Positions 34,266 through 41,493 of a stretch of 43,960 nt of DNA are shown piece after piece. Origin of the DNA: Lactiplantibacillus xiangfangensis (GTDB lineage Bacteria > Bacillota > Bacilli > Lactobacillales > Lactobacillaceae); assembly GCF_001438845.1 (NCBI RefSeq), contig NZ_JQCL01000051.1, positions 1 to 43,960 of the forward strand, written 5' to 3'. Under the pieces are notes generated by a model. That model was given only the letters and a program-made list of their open reading frames with translations, had not been told where the DNA came from and ran no database searches. The translations under genes and the position numbers were made by a program. Every line of letters starts with the position of its first letter. The stretch's first letter is position 1.

Positions 34266-36316
34266 ATCGTATTTTAAAGGGAATTAATTGGCTAGCTGCG
34301 GGGGTATCAGGCTGGGCCGGGTTGGTGGCTTGGTTGCAGCCCGTTAATTTTTTAGGTGACCCGGACCTAGCCTCACCCGTCGTGGTGGGCTGTTTGACCT
34401 TAACGTTGCTCCTACTAATTAATGGCAGCCAGGGATGGATTCGGCGTTGGTCACCGCAGACCGTTCAACGCGTGATGTGGAGCTTAGTAGCGTTGCTGGT
34501 TGTTATCCAGTTAGTCGTGGCGTGCAGTTTTATTGATGTTAGCCGCGCCGACGCTTTTTATGTCCGAACGCAGGCGTTAGCGTTAGTTCAAGGCCAGCAC
34601 CACTGGTTGCACTATTTTTTGATTTATCCTAATAACGTCAATTTTACGTTGCTGGAAGCTAGTCTGATAAAAACGATTACTTCAGTTATTGCGAGTCCGT
34701 GGGTCGTGTTGAACGGGCTGCGCTTTTTATGGATTGATACGGCGTTAGTAAGCGGCTACTACTTATTAAAACGTTGGCACTGTGGCCGCACCGTAATGCT
34801 GGGATTACTCATCGTTTGGTTGGTGAGCCCGCCAGTCTATGCTTACGCGTTGTACGCGTACACCGACGCGCTAGTCATGCCATTAGTCATTGATGTGTTA
34901 GCAGTGTTAACTTGGGCACTGACACGTTCTGGTTGGCAAAAATGGGGTGGCGTGATTGCCGGCGAATGGTTGCTAGCAATCGGGGTCGCAATGAAATCGA
35001 ACCTGGTGGTTTTTGAAATTGCCTTTATCTTAACGAGCCTAGTTTTAGGCCTTCAACACCGGGTGACTTGGCAAACGGTTAGCGGTTGGCTATTGAGCAC
35101 TGCCGTGACCCTAGGTGTTGTGTTTAGTTTGTTCAGCGTGTGGCGGCAACAAGCGGGATTTCATGCGGATGCTAATTCACAATTACCCGCAACCAGTTGG
35201 ATTGCAATGAGCTTGAATCCTAAGTATAGCGGACAGTATGTCCACGCTGATTTTGAATCGGTCAACCAACAACCCACGGCGGCGGCCAAGCAACGGCGGG
35301 CCAAAACAATGATCACTCAGCGCGTTAGACAACTGGGTGTGACTGGATTTGTGGGCCACCTAACGAAAAAAATGCGGGTCTTTTGGGCCACTGGTGATTT
35401 TGACAGTTTTAAATTGACAACCCAGTGGATCCGAGCGCCACGTTTTTACGTCACTCATCAGCGGCAAGTCCAATTCTGGTTAGTACTGATGACACAGGCG
35501 GGCTACTTAACGCTTTTGATTGAAGCCGTGCTTGCTTTGTTGACGGCACGCGTGGATCGTCATGGCATGTTACTGATTGCGTTGACGATTTTAGGATTGA
35601 CGGCCTTTCACGTCTTTTTCTGGGAGGCGGAGCCGCGGTATGCGTTACCGTTGTTACCGGGACTCGCCTTATTAGGGACTATTGGCATGAGCGAACGGGC
35701 ACAATGGACGCTGAATGCCCGCGGTTATTGGCCAGTGTTGATGATTTTTGGTGGCTTAGCTGTGTTTAGTGGGGTTAGTCTGTGGCAGACGAGTCGGCGG
35801 GTGCAACTTGCGCAAACGACGGTCGCTATTCAGGGGAATGGTCATTACGTTGAGAACATGACGCAGCGCTTGAAACCTGAACAGGCGGTGACCCAGACGA
35901 TCCAAACGGCTGGTCCTAGCAATCAATTAGATTTATCGCCCATCCGACCACAAACGGGGGTGGTGGCGATTCAGATCGAGGCGGGTAACCGGCTGTTAGT
36001 GAGCAAAGTGGGCACGCCCCGTGAGCTGAGAACGATGCGTTACGTGACCACTAATCAATCCTCGTTACGAGTGACGGTGACCAACGTGGGCCATCAAACT
36101 ATTAAATACGGGACCGTCAAAGCGTTTTATAATCCAACGACGGGTGCGTTGACTCGGCGACCACAAAATTACTTGCGGTACGTTGTTCGGGATAATCATG
36201 TCGCACGACCGTTGAGTCCGATGGTGGTTAGTGTGATCGTTGCAGCCGGGCTGTTTGGAAGTGCCTGGCTGGGGTTAAACATGAGTACTGACCGGAATCG
36301 TAAGTATAAAAAATAA
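34262..36316 (+). CDS. GT-C (GT39/ArnT-like) membrane glycosyltransferase
   Basis: A 684-residue protein with about 12 hydrophobic helices in residues 1-500, an early extracellular loop containing FIDVSRADAFYVRTQALAL (acidic residue after helix 2, as in GT-C enzymes), a periplasm-facing C-terminal domain and a final helix near 650-670. It likely transfers a sugar from undecaprenyl phosphate to a surface acceptor such as teichoic acid or a protein. It overlaps the upstream GT2 gene by 4 bases. The acceptor cannot be told from the sequence. Confidence 0.82.
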   Translation: MNRILKGINWLAAGVSGWAGLVAWLQPVNFLGDPDLASPVVVGCLTLTLLLLINGSQGWIRRWSPQTVQRVMWSLVALLVVIQLVVACSFIDVSRADAFYVRTQALALVQGQHHWLHYFLIYPNNVNFTLLEASLIKTITSVIASPWVVLNGLRFLWIDTALVSGYYLLKRWHCGRTVMLGLLIVWLVSPPVYAYALYAYTDALVMPLVIDVLAVLTWALTRSGWQKWGGVIAGEWLLAIGVAMKSNLVVFEIAFILTSLVLGLQHRVTWQTVSGWLLSTAVTLGVVFSLFSVWRQQAGFHADANSQLPATSWIAMSLNPKYSGQYVHADFESVNQQPTAAAKQRRAKTMITQRVRQLGVTGFVGHLTKKMRVFWATGDFDSFKLTTQWIRAPRFYVTHQRQVQFWLVLMTQAGYLTLLIEAVLALLTARVDRHGMLLIALTILGLTAFHVFFWEAEPRYALPLLPGLALLGTIGMSERAQWTLNARGYWPVLMIFGGLAVFSGVSLWQTSRRVQLAQTTVAIQGNGHYVENMTQRLKPEQAVTQTIQTAGPSNQLDLSPIRPQTGVVAIQIEAGNRLLVSKVGTPRELRTMRYVTTNQSSLRVTVTNVGHQTIKYGTVKAFYNPTTGALTRRPQNYLRYVVRDNHVARPLSPMVVSVIVAAGLFGSAWLGLNMSTDRNRKYKK

Positions 36317-36342
36317 ATCGAGCTACAAAGTAGTAATCAGAA

Positions 36343-36380
36343 AACCCCCAATGTTGGATTATTGTCCAACATTGGGGGTT
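36343..36380. terminator. Long hairpin between converging genes
   Basis: A 16-bp perfect stem, AACCCCCAATGTTGGA against its complement at 36365-36380, 6-base loop. The minus-strand side ends GGGGGTTTTC, the plus side only GGTTCACTT, so it suits the MazEF transcript at least as well as the glycosyltransferase operon. Confidence 0.75.
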
Positions 36381-36490
36381 CACTTCACAACGTAAGTAGT
36401 TGTGTGACACCTTGTTTTTATTTTTTTAGATTTCTGTATTCTCAAATGGTATTTATTGGTTTGTAGATGTGACTGAAGTCTTTGAATAGT

Positions 36491-36841
36491 TTAAAACGGA
36501 AAATCGAAGTTGTAGTAAACAATCTGTGCGGCCCGGTAAAAATCTTCATCACGCATGGTCTCAATGTAATCAATTTGACGATTGGCAGTGGGTGAGGCAT
36601 CAAATGAGTAAATTTGTGCAGCCACAACCTGACCATGAGTTTGGTAATTGTCACCCAAGGTTAGATAACCTGGCAGATCTCTAATTGTGGATGTAATTGG
36701 TGCGACAATAACAAAGCCAGTATTCTTGTTGTAAAGGTCACTACTGAGTATAAGGGCAGGGCGGTGTTTTTTAATTTCTCGGCCACGCTGCGGATCAAAA
36801 TTTATCCAGATGAGGTCTTTTTGCTTAGGAGTATATGCCAT
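36491..36841 (-). CDS. mazF: MazF/PemK family toxin (mRNA endoribonuclease)
   Basis: A 116-residue protein with the MazF beta-barrel pattern: KQKDLIWINFDPQRGREIKKHRPALILSSDLYN (the RPALIL strand and the preceding loop with its arginine), VIVAPITSTIRDLPGY, and GQVVAAQIYSFD. MazF toxins cut mRNA at short sequences. One base separates its ATG from the antitoxin stop codon, the usual antitoxin-first order. It is placed beside the glycosylation genes without any functional link to them. Confidence 0.93.
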   Translation of the reverse strand: MAYTPKQKDLIWINFDPQRGREIKKHRPALILSSDLYNKNTGFVIVAPITSTIRDLPGYLTLGDNYQTHGQVVAAQIYSFDASPTANRQIDYIETMRDEDFYRAAQIVYYNFDFPF

Positions 36842-36842
36842 T

Positions 36843-37061
36843 TTACTCTACTTCACTCCAATTAACGTCAGACCATTCTTCCGTCATGGGTTTTGAGCCT
36901 TTAGTTTTAAGGTATGGATTTTCCATTCTGGGAACCAAAGTGAATGATTCTCCATCTGTGGAGGGGATTAACAGCCAACGTTGACCTTTTTTGAAACGAT
37001 TATCTTTTGGCAAGCTCAATGCTAAGGAGTTACCGCGACTCACTGTTTTTACTTCCATCAT
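36843..37061 (-). CDS. mazE: MazE-like AbrB-fold antitoxin
   Basis: A 72-residue protein whose first part, MEVKTVSRGNSLALSLPKDNRFKKGQRWLL, is the swapped-hairpin AbrB/MazE DNA-binding domain. The acidic tail (MTEEWSDVNWSEVE) is the part that usually neutralises the toxin. Two consecutive ATGs (37061 and 37058) follow a GAAAGGGG site. Directly upstream of mazF, it should repress the operon; a GTATAAC/GTTATAC inverted repeat lies in the promoter region. Confidence 0.9.
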   Translation of the reverse strand: MMEVKTVSRGNSLALSLPKDNRFKKGQRWLLIPSTDGESFTLVPRMENPYLKTKGSKPMTEEWSDVNWSEVE

Positions 37062-37087
37062 GTTAAGCGCCCCTTTCTTGTAACTGA

Positions 37088-37113
37088 GTATAACATGTAT
37101 TACGAAGTTATAC
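37088..37113. promoter_or_regulatory. Candidate MazE operator
   Basis: GTATAAC (37088-37094) and GTTATAC (37107-37113) are a 7-bp inverted repeat 27 bases upstream of mazE, overlapping a TATACT-like -10 on the minus strand. A further TTATAAC half-site follows nearby. Confidence 0.5.
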
Positions 37114-37187
37114 TACTTTATAACCTATGACCTAATCTAAATAAAACATAATATTGACAAATTCATTACATCTGTTTTAGTTGGCCT

Positions 37188-37308
37188 TGATAACATGCGA
37201 TTTCGGACTTTCCGTGGTGTAAAGACCAGCAAAAGTACTTCCCAAACACCACCATCATGGCTGGGACTGTCCCTCATAGCACACCGGTTCTGTTCAACGA
37301 AGCGGTGA
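37188..37308. repeat. Structured intergenic repeat element, copy D (5' truncated)
   Basis: It shares TGATAACATGCG (37188-37199) and CGGACTTTCCGTGGTGTAAA (37204-37223) with copies A and B, has a TGGTGT/ACACCA stem, and ends CCGGTTCTGTTCAACGAAGC, similar to the end of copy C. The AAATTTAAGGATTA box is missing. It ends 15 bases before the stop codon of the minus-strand hxlR-type gene. Confidence 0.6.
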
Positions 37309-37323
37309 ATAGGCTAGTTTGTT

Positions 37324-37686
37324 TTATAGGTCGTCACGATGTAATAACGTGATGGCTTCGCCCTGGTCGCGGCGGCGATCAATGTTTTCTTCGCCCCAAA
37401 CGCAAAGCTGGTGCAGAACGCCTGACAAGCTGTGTCCGTAATCGGTCAAACGGTAGTCGACCCGTGGCGGCACTTCTTGGTAAACGTGACGTTGAACAAT
37501 GTTAGCGGCTTCCAGTTCTCGCAACTGTTGGACAAGCATTTTTTGAGAAATTTGGGGAATTGCCCGTTCCAACTCACTGGTGCGCATGGGCTTCAGACGG
37601 AGATGGCACAGGATGATGGATTTCCATTTGCCACCAATCACTTCCATGGTCGCTTCAACCCCAATTTGATAAGTCTTTTCTGGCAT
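37324..37686 (-). CDS. HxlR family transcriptional regulator
   Basis: A 120-residue winged-helix protein with the HxlR pattern: YQIGVEATMEVIGGKWKSII near the N-terminus, TSELERAIPQISQKMLVQQLRELE as the recognition region, and PPRVDYRLTDYGHSL as the wing. HxlR proteins often respond to aldehydes, quinones or thiol stress. The only cysteines are at residue 27 (IILCHL) and in the C-terminal VWGEEN region's preceding LCVW. A strong AAGGAGG lies before the ATG. It is divergent from an MFS exporter, with a palindrome between them, so it very likely controls that gene. Confidence 0.92.
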   Translation of the reverse strand: MPEKTYQIGVEATMEVIGGKWKSIILCHLRLKPMRTSELERAIPQISQKMLVQQLRELEAANIVQRHVYQEVPPRVDYRLTDYGHSLSGVLHQLCVWGEENIDRRRDQGEAITLLHRDDL

Positions 37687-37709
37687 AGTTAGCCTCCTTA
37701 TGCATACTT

Positions 37710-37738
37710 ACTTTTTAGTGGGTATCCCACTTTAAAGT
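37710..37738. promoter_or_regulatory. Operator between hxlR-type gene and MFS exporter
   Basis: ACTTT-tt-AGTGGG-tat-CCCACT-tt-AAAGT is a palindrome of 11 paired bases per arm interrupted by two mismatches, 24 bases upstream of the regulator start. It is a good binding site for a dimeric winged-helix protein. Confidence 0.75.
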
Positions 37739-37812
37739 CGGTACTTGTTCTTAAGTTACTTGCTAGTATAATCATTATTTATCACGTTAGCAAGTTAAGG
37801 AGATGTAGAGAA

Positions 37813-39018
37813 ATGAATCAAAAAATCAATCCAACTTGGACACTGTTAGCACTCGCAATTAGCGCGTTTGCCATCGGGTCCACGGAATTTATTAGTGTCG
37901 GTTTAATGCCACTACTTGTCAGTCACTTTCATATTAACTTAGCCCAGGCGGGGTTAACCGTTTCGGTTTACGCCTTAGGAATCATGGTGGGGGCACCCGT
38001 CATGACGTTATTGACCGGACGCTTGAACCGGCACCGGTTGATGATGCTAATCATGGGACTATTTATTGTTGGTAATTTATTAGCAGCGCTCGCGCCAACG
38101 TTTAGTATTTTATTGTTAGGGCGCATCGTTGCTGCCTTAGCGCACGGTATTTTTATGACGGTCGCTTCCGTTATCGCGGCGGACGTGGTTGCACCGGAAA
38201 AACGGGCCTCCGCAATCGCGGTCATGTTCACTGGCTTGACGGTTGCAACGGTTACCGGTGTGCCGTTGGGTACGATGATTGGTCAGCTGGGCGGCTGGCG
38301 GTGGTCCTTTATCTTCATTAGTGGGATTGGGGTCTTAGGATTGTTGGCCGACTACTGGTTGATTCCACGTAATTTACCGTTACCTGCAAAAGCAACGGCG
38401 CGGGGAATTATCCGGGTCTTAACGAATCCGCAATTGTTATTGGCGTTATTAGTGACTGCGTTAGGGTACGGTGGAACCTTCGTGGCTTACACGTACCTGT
38501 CACCGTTGTTGGAACAAGCAATGGGGTGGTCCGCCAACGCCGTGGTCGTTATCTTAGTCGTTTACGGTTTGATGGTTGCTTTAGGAAATACGCTCGGTGG
38601 TCGGTGGGCTAACCAGCGCCCGTTGACGGCACTCTTTAAGATGTTTGTCGGGTTATTGATCACGCTATTGGTCTTAGCCGTAACGGCACATAGTCACTGG
38701 TTAGGCCTATTTACGGTCCTCGCCATGGGTATCTTTGCCTTTATGAACGTACCGGGGCTACAACTTTACATTGTGCAATTAGCAGAAGTGCATACGCCAC
38801 AAGATATTACGATGGCTTCAGCGTTAAATATCTCAGCGTTTAACGTGGGAATTGCGCTAGGGTCGGGAATCGGGGGTCAGGTCACGACCCGGTTTGGTTT
38901 AACGTGGACACCGATTTTCGGTGCTTTGATGGTGGCCATTAGCTTGATCTTACTAGCCGGTTTGATCTGGTTAGCACGACCAGTTGAACGCCGGGTATCT
39001 GGGGATTGCGAAGATTAG
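37813..39018 (+). CDS. MFS efflux transporter (DHA1, AraJ/YdhP-like)
   Basis: A 401-residue, twelve-helix major facilitator protein. ISAFAIGSTEFISVGLMPLL at the N-terminus is the typical first helix of the AraJ/YdhP/CmlA group of drug or sugar exporters, and GRLNRHRLMM matches the loop 2-3 motif A in degenerate form. VTGVPLGTMIGQLGGWRWSF resembles the proton antiporter motif C in helix 5. AAGGAG precedes the ATG. It is transcribed away from the HxlR-type regulator and probably induced through it. Substrate unknown. Confidence 0.93.
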   Translation: MNQKINPTWTLLALAISAFAIGSTEFISVGLMPLLVSHFHINLAQAGLTVSVYALGIMVGAPVMTLLTGRLNRHRLMMLIMGLFIVGNLLAALAPTFSILLLGRIVAALAHGIFMTVASVIAADVVAPEKRASAIAVMFTGLTVATVTGVPLGTMIGQLGGWRWSFIFISGIGVLGLLADYWLIPRNLPLPAKATARGIIRVLTNPQLLLALLVTALGYGGTFVAYTYLSPLLEQAMGWSANAVVVILVVYGLMVALGNTLGGRWANQRPLTALFKMFVGLLITLLVLAVTAHSHWLGLFTVLAMGIFAFMNVPGLQLYIVQLAEVHTPQDITMASALNISAFNVGIALGSGIGGQVTTRFGLTWTPIFGALMVAISLILLAGLIWLARPVERRVSGDCED

Positions 39019-39050
39019 TTTTCCCGTTTAGTTATAATGATTAGCAGTCA

Positions 39051-39090
39051 AAAAAATGGCGTCTCAGAAAATTCTGAGGCGCCATTTTTT
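39051..39090. terminator. Bidirectional terminator
   Basis: AATGGCG.CTCAG / CTGAG.CGCCATT with A6 before and T6 after, between the convergent MFS and dltC genes. Confidence 0.9.
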
Positions 39091-39098
39091 GGTGTTGA

Positions 39099-39335
39099 TT
39101 AAGCCATACTTTCAACTTTAGCAACGATTTTAGCGGGTGTGTCCCATTCTGAACGTTCGAATTCAGAAACGGGGACTTCAATTCCTAATTGATTTTGTAA
39201 TTCAAGTAAGAGTTGAACGGAGCCCATGGAGTCCAAAATACCTTCATCAAAAAGGTTGGTGTCCATATTACCGGAAACGTCTTCCCCCGTTAAGTCTTGT
39301 AAAATTGATAAAACTGTTGCTTTTGTATCATCCAT
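39099..39335 (-). CDS. dltC: Stand-alone D-alanyl carrier protein DltC
   Basis: A 78-residue acyl-carrier-type protein that matches DltC closely: [20 protein letters not shown] holds the phosphopantetheine attachment serine (Ser36 in DSMG), followed by [18 protein letters not shown], which is diagnostic for DltC over fatty-acid ACP. DltC is charged with D-alanine by DltA and passes it to DltB/DltD for teichoic acid D-alanylation. None of dltX, A, B or D is nearby, so this is a second copy separated from the main operon; L. plantarum is known to have more than one dltC. AAGGGGA precedes the ATG. It lies 98 bases behind the gtrB-like gene on the same strand. Confidence 0.93.
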   Translation of the reverse strand: MDDTKATVLSILQDLTGEDVSGNMDTNLFDEGILDSMGSVQLLLELQNQLGIEVPVSEFERSEWDTPAKIVAKVESMA

Positions 39336-39432
39336 AATAATAATTCCCCTTATCGTTTAATAGATTTAAATCCTTTATAGCTTAGCATAGTTTCGACGAA
39401 CTGAAGCTTTCTGACGCTTTTTTAAGTAAGTT

Positions 39433-40377
39433 TTAACGTTCAAGTTTGCTAACGTAGACTGGCCGGTGTTTTGTTTCCAAGTAGATTTTGCCGATATATT
39501 TACCAACAATGCCAAGGCAAAACAATTGAAGCCCACCTAGCATCAGGATAATTGTTACCATGGACGGCCAGCCGCCAGTGGGGTCGCCAAATATTAAGGC
39601 ACGGACAACAATGAAGATGGCTGCAATTAAAGCGAGGACAAAGGTTACCAAGCCTAAGAATGAGGCGACGGCTAAGGGCTTGTCGGAAAAATTAATGATG
39701 CCATCCAGTGAATAGTTGACTAAGTCCCAAAAAGACCAGTGGGTATTACCGGCAACCCGGTTACGATTGTAGAAACTGATGGATTTGGTTTTGAAACCGA
39801 CCCAGGCAAACATTCCCTTAGAAAACCGGTTATATTCAGGCAAAGCTAGGATGGCATCGGTTACTTGACGGGTCATCATACGGTAGTCACGGGCACTGGG
39901 TTCAATCTTAGTTTTTGAAATGTGGTTAATCAGTTTGTAAAAGGCGTTGGCAGCAACCGAACGGATAACCGGTTCACCCTTACGATCGACGCGTTTGGTA
40001 CCGACCACGTCGTAGCGCTCCTCGAGAATGCCGGATATCATCCGGGGTAATAGAGTCGGTGGGTCCTGTAAGTCCACGTCCATCACGACAACTAGGTCAC
40101 CGGTCGCGTGCTGGAGACCGGCATAGAGGGCGGCCTCCTTACCAAAGTTGCGTGAGAATGAGAGCAAGTGAACGTGGTCGGCATCAAGTTGCTGAATCAG
40201 GTCTAAAAGGACTAAGGTGCGATCCGTTGAGCCGTCGTCGATGAACCAGTATTCCAGTTGGTAAGGCGGCCAAATGGGGGCAATCTTTTCACGGTAGACG
40301 GTTTGAACGGCGTCGTAAAACCGTTGAACGGTAGCTTCCTCGTTGTAACACGGCACGATAATTGAAATTTTTTTCAT
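39433..40377 (-). CDS. GT2 polyprenyl-phosphate glycosyltransferase (GtrB/CsbB type)
   Basis: A 314-residue enzyme with ISIIVPCYNEEATVQRFYDAV, WFIDDGSTDRTL, DVDLQDPPTLLPRM (DxD) and RNFGKEAALYAGL, and two C-terminal helices near 232-260 and 265-292. It should attach a sugar to undecaprenyl phosphate at the inner face. The gtrA-type gene lies 29 bases upstream on the same strand, the classic GtrA-GtrB pair that makes and flips a lipid-linked sugar. AAGGGAAGG precedes the ATG. The pair lacks its own GT-C transferase here; YfhO or the 34.3 kb protein could serve. Confidence 0.93.
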   Translation of the reverse strand: MKKISIIVPCYNEEATVQRFYDAVQTVYREKIAPIWPPYQLEYWFIDDGSTDRTLVLLDLIQQLDADHVHLLSFSRNFGKEAALYAGLQHATGDLVVVMDVDLQDPPTLLPRMISGILEERYDVVGTKRVDRKGEPVIRSVAANAFYKLINHISKTKIEPSARDYRMMTRQVTDAILALPEYNRFSKGMFAWVGFKTKSISFYNRNRVAGNTHWSFWDLVNYSLDGIINFSDKPLAVASFLGLVTFVLALIAAIFIVVRALIFGDPTGGWPSMVTIILMLGGLQLFCLGIVGKYIGKIYLETKHRPVYVSKLER

Positions 40378-40406
40378 AGATCCAGACCTTCCCTTTTAGA
40401 ACGATA

Positions 40407-40814
40407 TTAATTTTTAAAAATGAAATATTTACTGAAGATCCAGTTAATCAAAACGATAATGATTTGGTCGATCAATTTAACAATCAAGCCGTTACCAGCC
40501 AATAAGCTAATCCCGATAAACATGATGAGTTCATCAACACCCAAGCTAAGAACGCGGTACCCGAAGAAACTAACGACCTCGCGAAAGCGTGCTTGAAACG
40601 TATTGGCCTGACTGTCGAAGACCCAGCGACGGTTAGTGGTGTAGGCGAATAAGATGGAACCGAACCACGCAAGTACGTTACTGATCAAGTAGGGACAATT
40701 AATGGCGGGAAGGGTCAGAAGGCCAAATAGAATAAAGTTCATCGCGGTAGTTAGGCCACCAAAAATAAGGTAAGCGACCACGTTTTTATACTGGCTATAA
40801 ATGCGTTGAAGCAT
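40407..40814 (-). CDS. GtrA/GtcA family membrane protein
   Basis: A 135-residue four-helix protein with NVVAYLIFGGLTTAMNFILFGLL, the second helix with LAWFGSILFAYTTNRRWVF, GYRVLSLGVDELIMFIGI and a last helix ending NWIFSKYFIF, all typical of GtrA. It is the presumed flippase for the sugar lipid made by the GT2 enzyme directly downstream. AAGGAG lies 8 bases before the ATG. It is distantly similar to the single GtrA-like gene at 7.8 kb (the same TTNRRWVF / FTNKAVVF segment). Confidence 0.92.
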   Translation of the reverse strand: MLQRIYSQYKNVVAYLIFGGLTTAMNFILFGLLTLPAINCPYLISNVLAWFGSILFAYTTNRRWVFDSQANTFQARFREVVSFFGYRVLSLGVDELIMFIGISLLAGNGLIVKLIDQIIIVLINWIFSKYFIFKN

Positions 40815-41010
40815 GCTGTACGCTCCTTATGTGACTGACTTTTAATATAAGCGTCGATGGTAGTCACTGCCCTTATCTTGACTGAATAAAAATGATAAGC
40901 TCTCATAAATTATTTGATGTTTGTTAAGCTTAAAGCTAGTAAGGTCGAAAGGACAGTAAACTCGATTGTTTGGAATCGAAACTAAAACAGATAGTTAACT
41001 TGAGAATAGT
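40815..41010. other. Gene-free stretch upstream of the gtrA-type gene
   Basis: No coding frame. It holds the gtrA-type ribosome site and presumed promoter, and a small TCGAT/ATCGA hairpin near 40972-40989. Together with the terminator and copy C it makes the 679-base gap to the MocR gene. Confidence 0.5.
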
Positions 41011-41046
41011 AAAAAGCGCCTGAAATTAACTTTCAGACGTCTTTTA
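41011..41046. terminator. Imperfect terminator hairpin beside element copy C
   Basis: CTGAAA/TTTCAG plus GCG/CGT pairs, flanked by AAAAA and CTTTT. It is best read on the minus strand, where it would end transcripts leaving the MocR gene through copy C. Confidence 0.5.
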
Positions 41047-41066
41047 ATGCAGTTAGGGTAAAACTT

Positions 41067-41430
41067 AAATTTAAGGATTAGTTACTGTTGTATCAATGAC
41101 TGGATTAACAAAATCAAGCTATTCCGGTCGCCACTGATGGAAATAACAATAGTAAGATTATTTCACCTGCCACGGAAGATTTATCATGGTCGACCTCCAG
41201 CTAAGTTGATCTTTCGATGGAAATTGATTTAGCTCGCTTTTAACCAATCCTAGCGTAGCCGGTAGAATCAGTGGGCAGTGTCGGTCATGTCGCCTTGCAT
41301 ATCCTGCCTGGCGACATGGCGGGGCGTCTTGGAAGACTTGGGCTTTAGGCTTACAAGTGAGGCGGAAGCCCGTACCTTGGCTGTAGCCGACCCCACAGCC
41401 CACTGATTCTGTCCGGCGGAGCGATGAAGC
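41067..41430. repeat. Structured intergenic repeat element, copy C (largest)
   Basis: It starts with AAATTTAAGGATTA (41067-41080) and GTTACTGTTGTATCA as in copy A, then CTATTCCGGTCGCCACTGAT. Several stems are visible. The outer one is GAATCAGTGGGC (41265-41276) with GCCCACTGATTC (41398-41409), 12 bp perfect. Inner ones are CATGTCGCC/GGCGACATG (41286-41294, 41310-41318), GTCTT/AAGAC (41326-41337) and GGGCTT/AAGCCC (41340-41345, 41366-41371). It ends about 64 bases before the MocR stop codon. Confidence 0.7.
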
Positions 41431-41493
41431 ATCCTATTTTTTATCTTTGATATAACAGCGATTGTGCCTAATTTAATGCTTTTAGCCTTGAGT

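Noticed and set aside
39336-39432. Terminator between the gtrB-type gene and dltC
   Set aside because: No stable stem with a T-run on the minus strand, so co-transcription cannot be excluded, but a promoter for dltC is not clear either.
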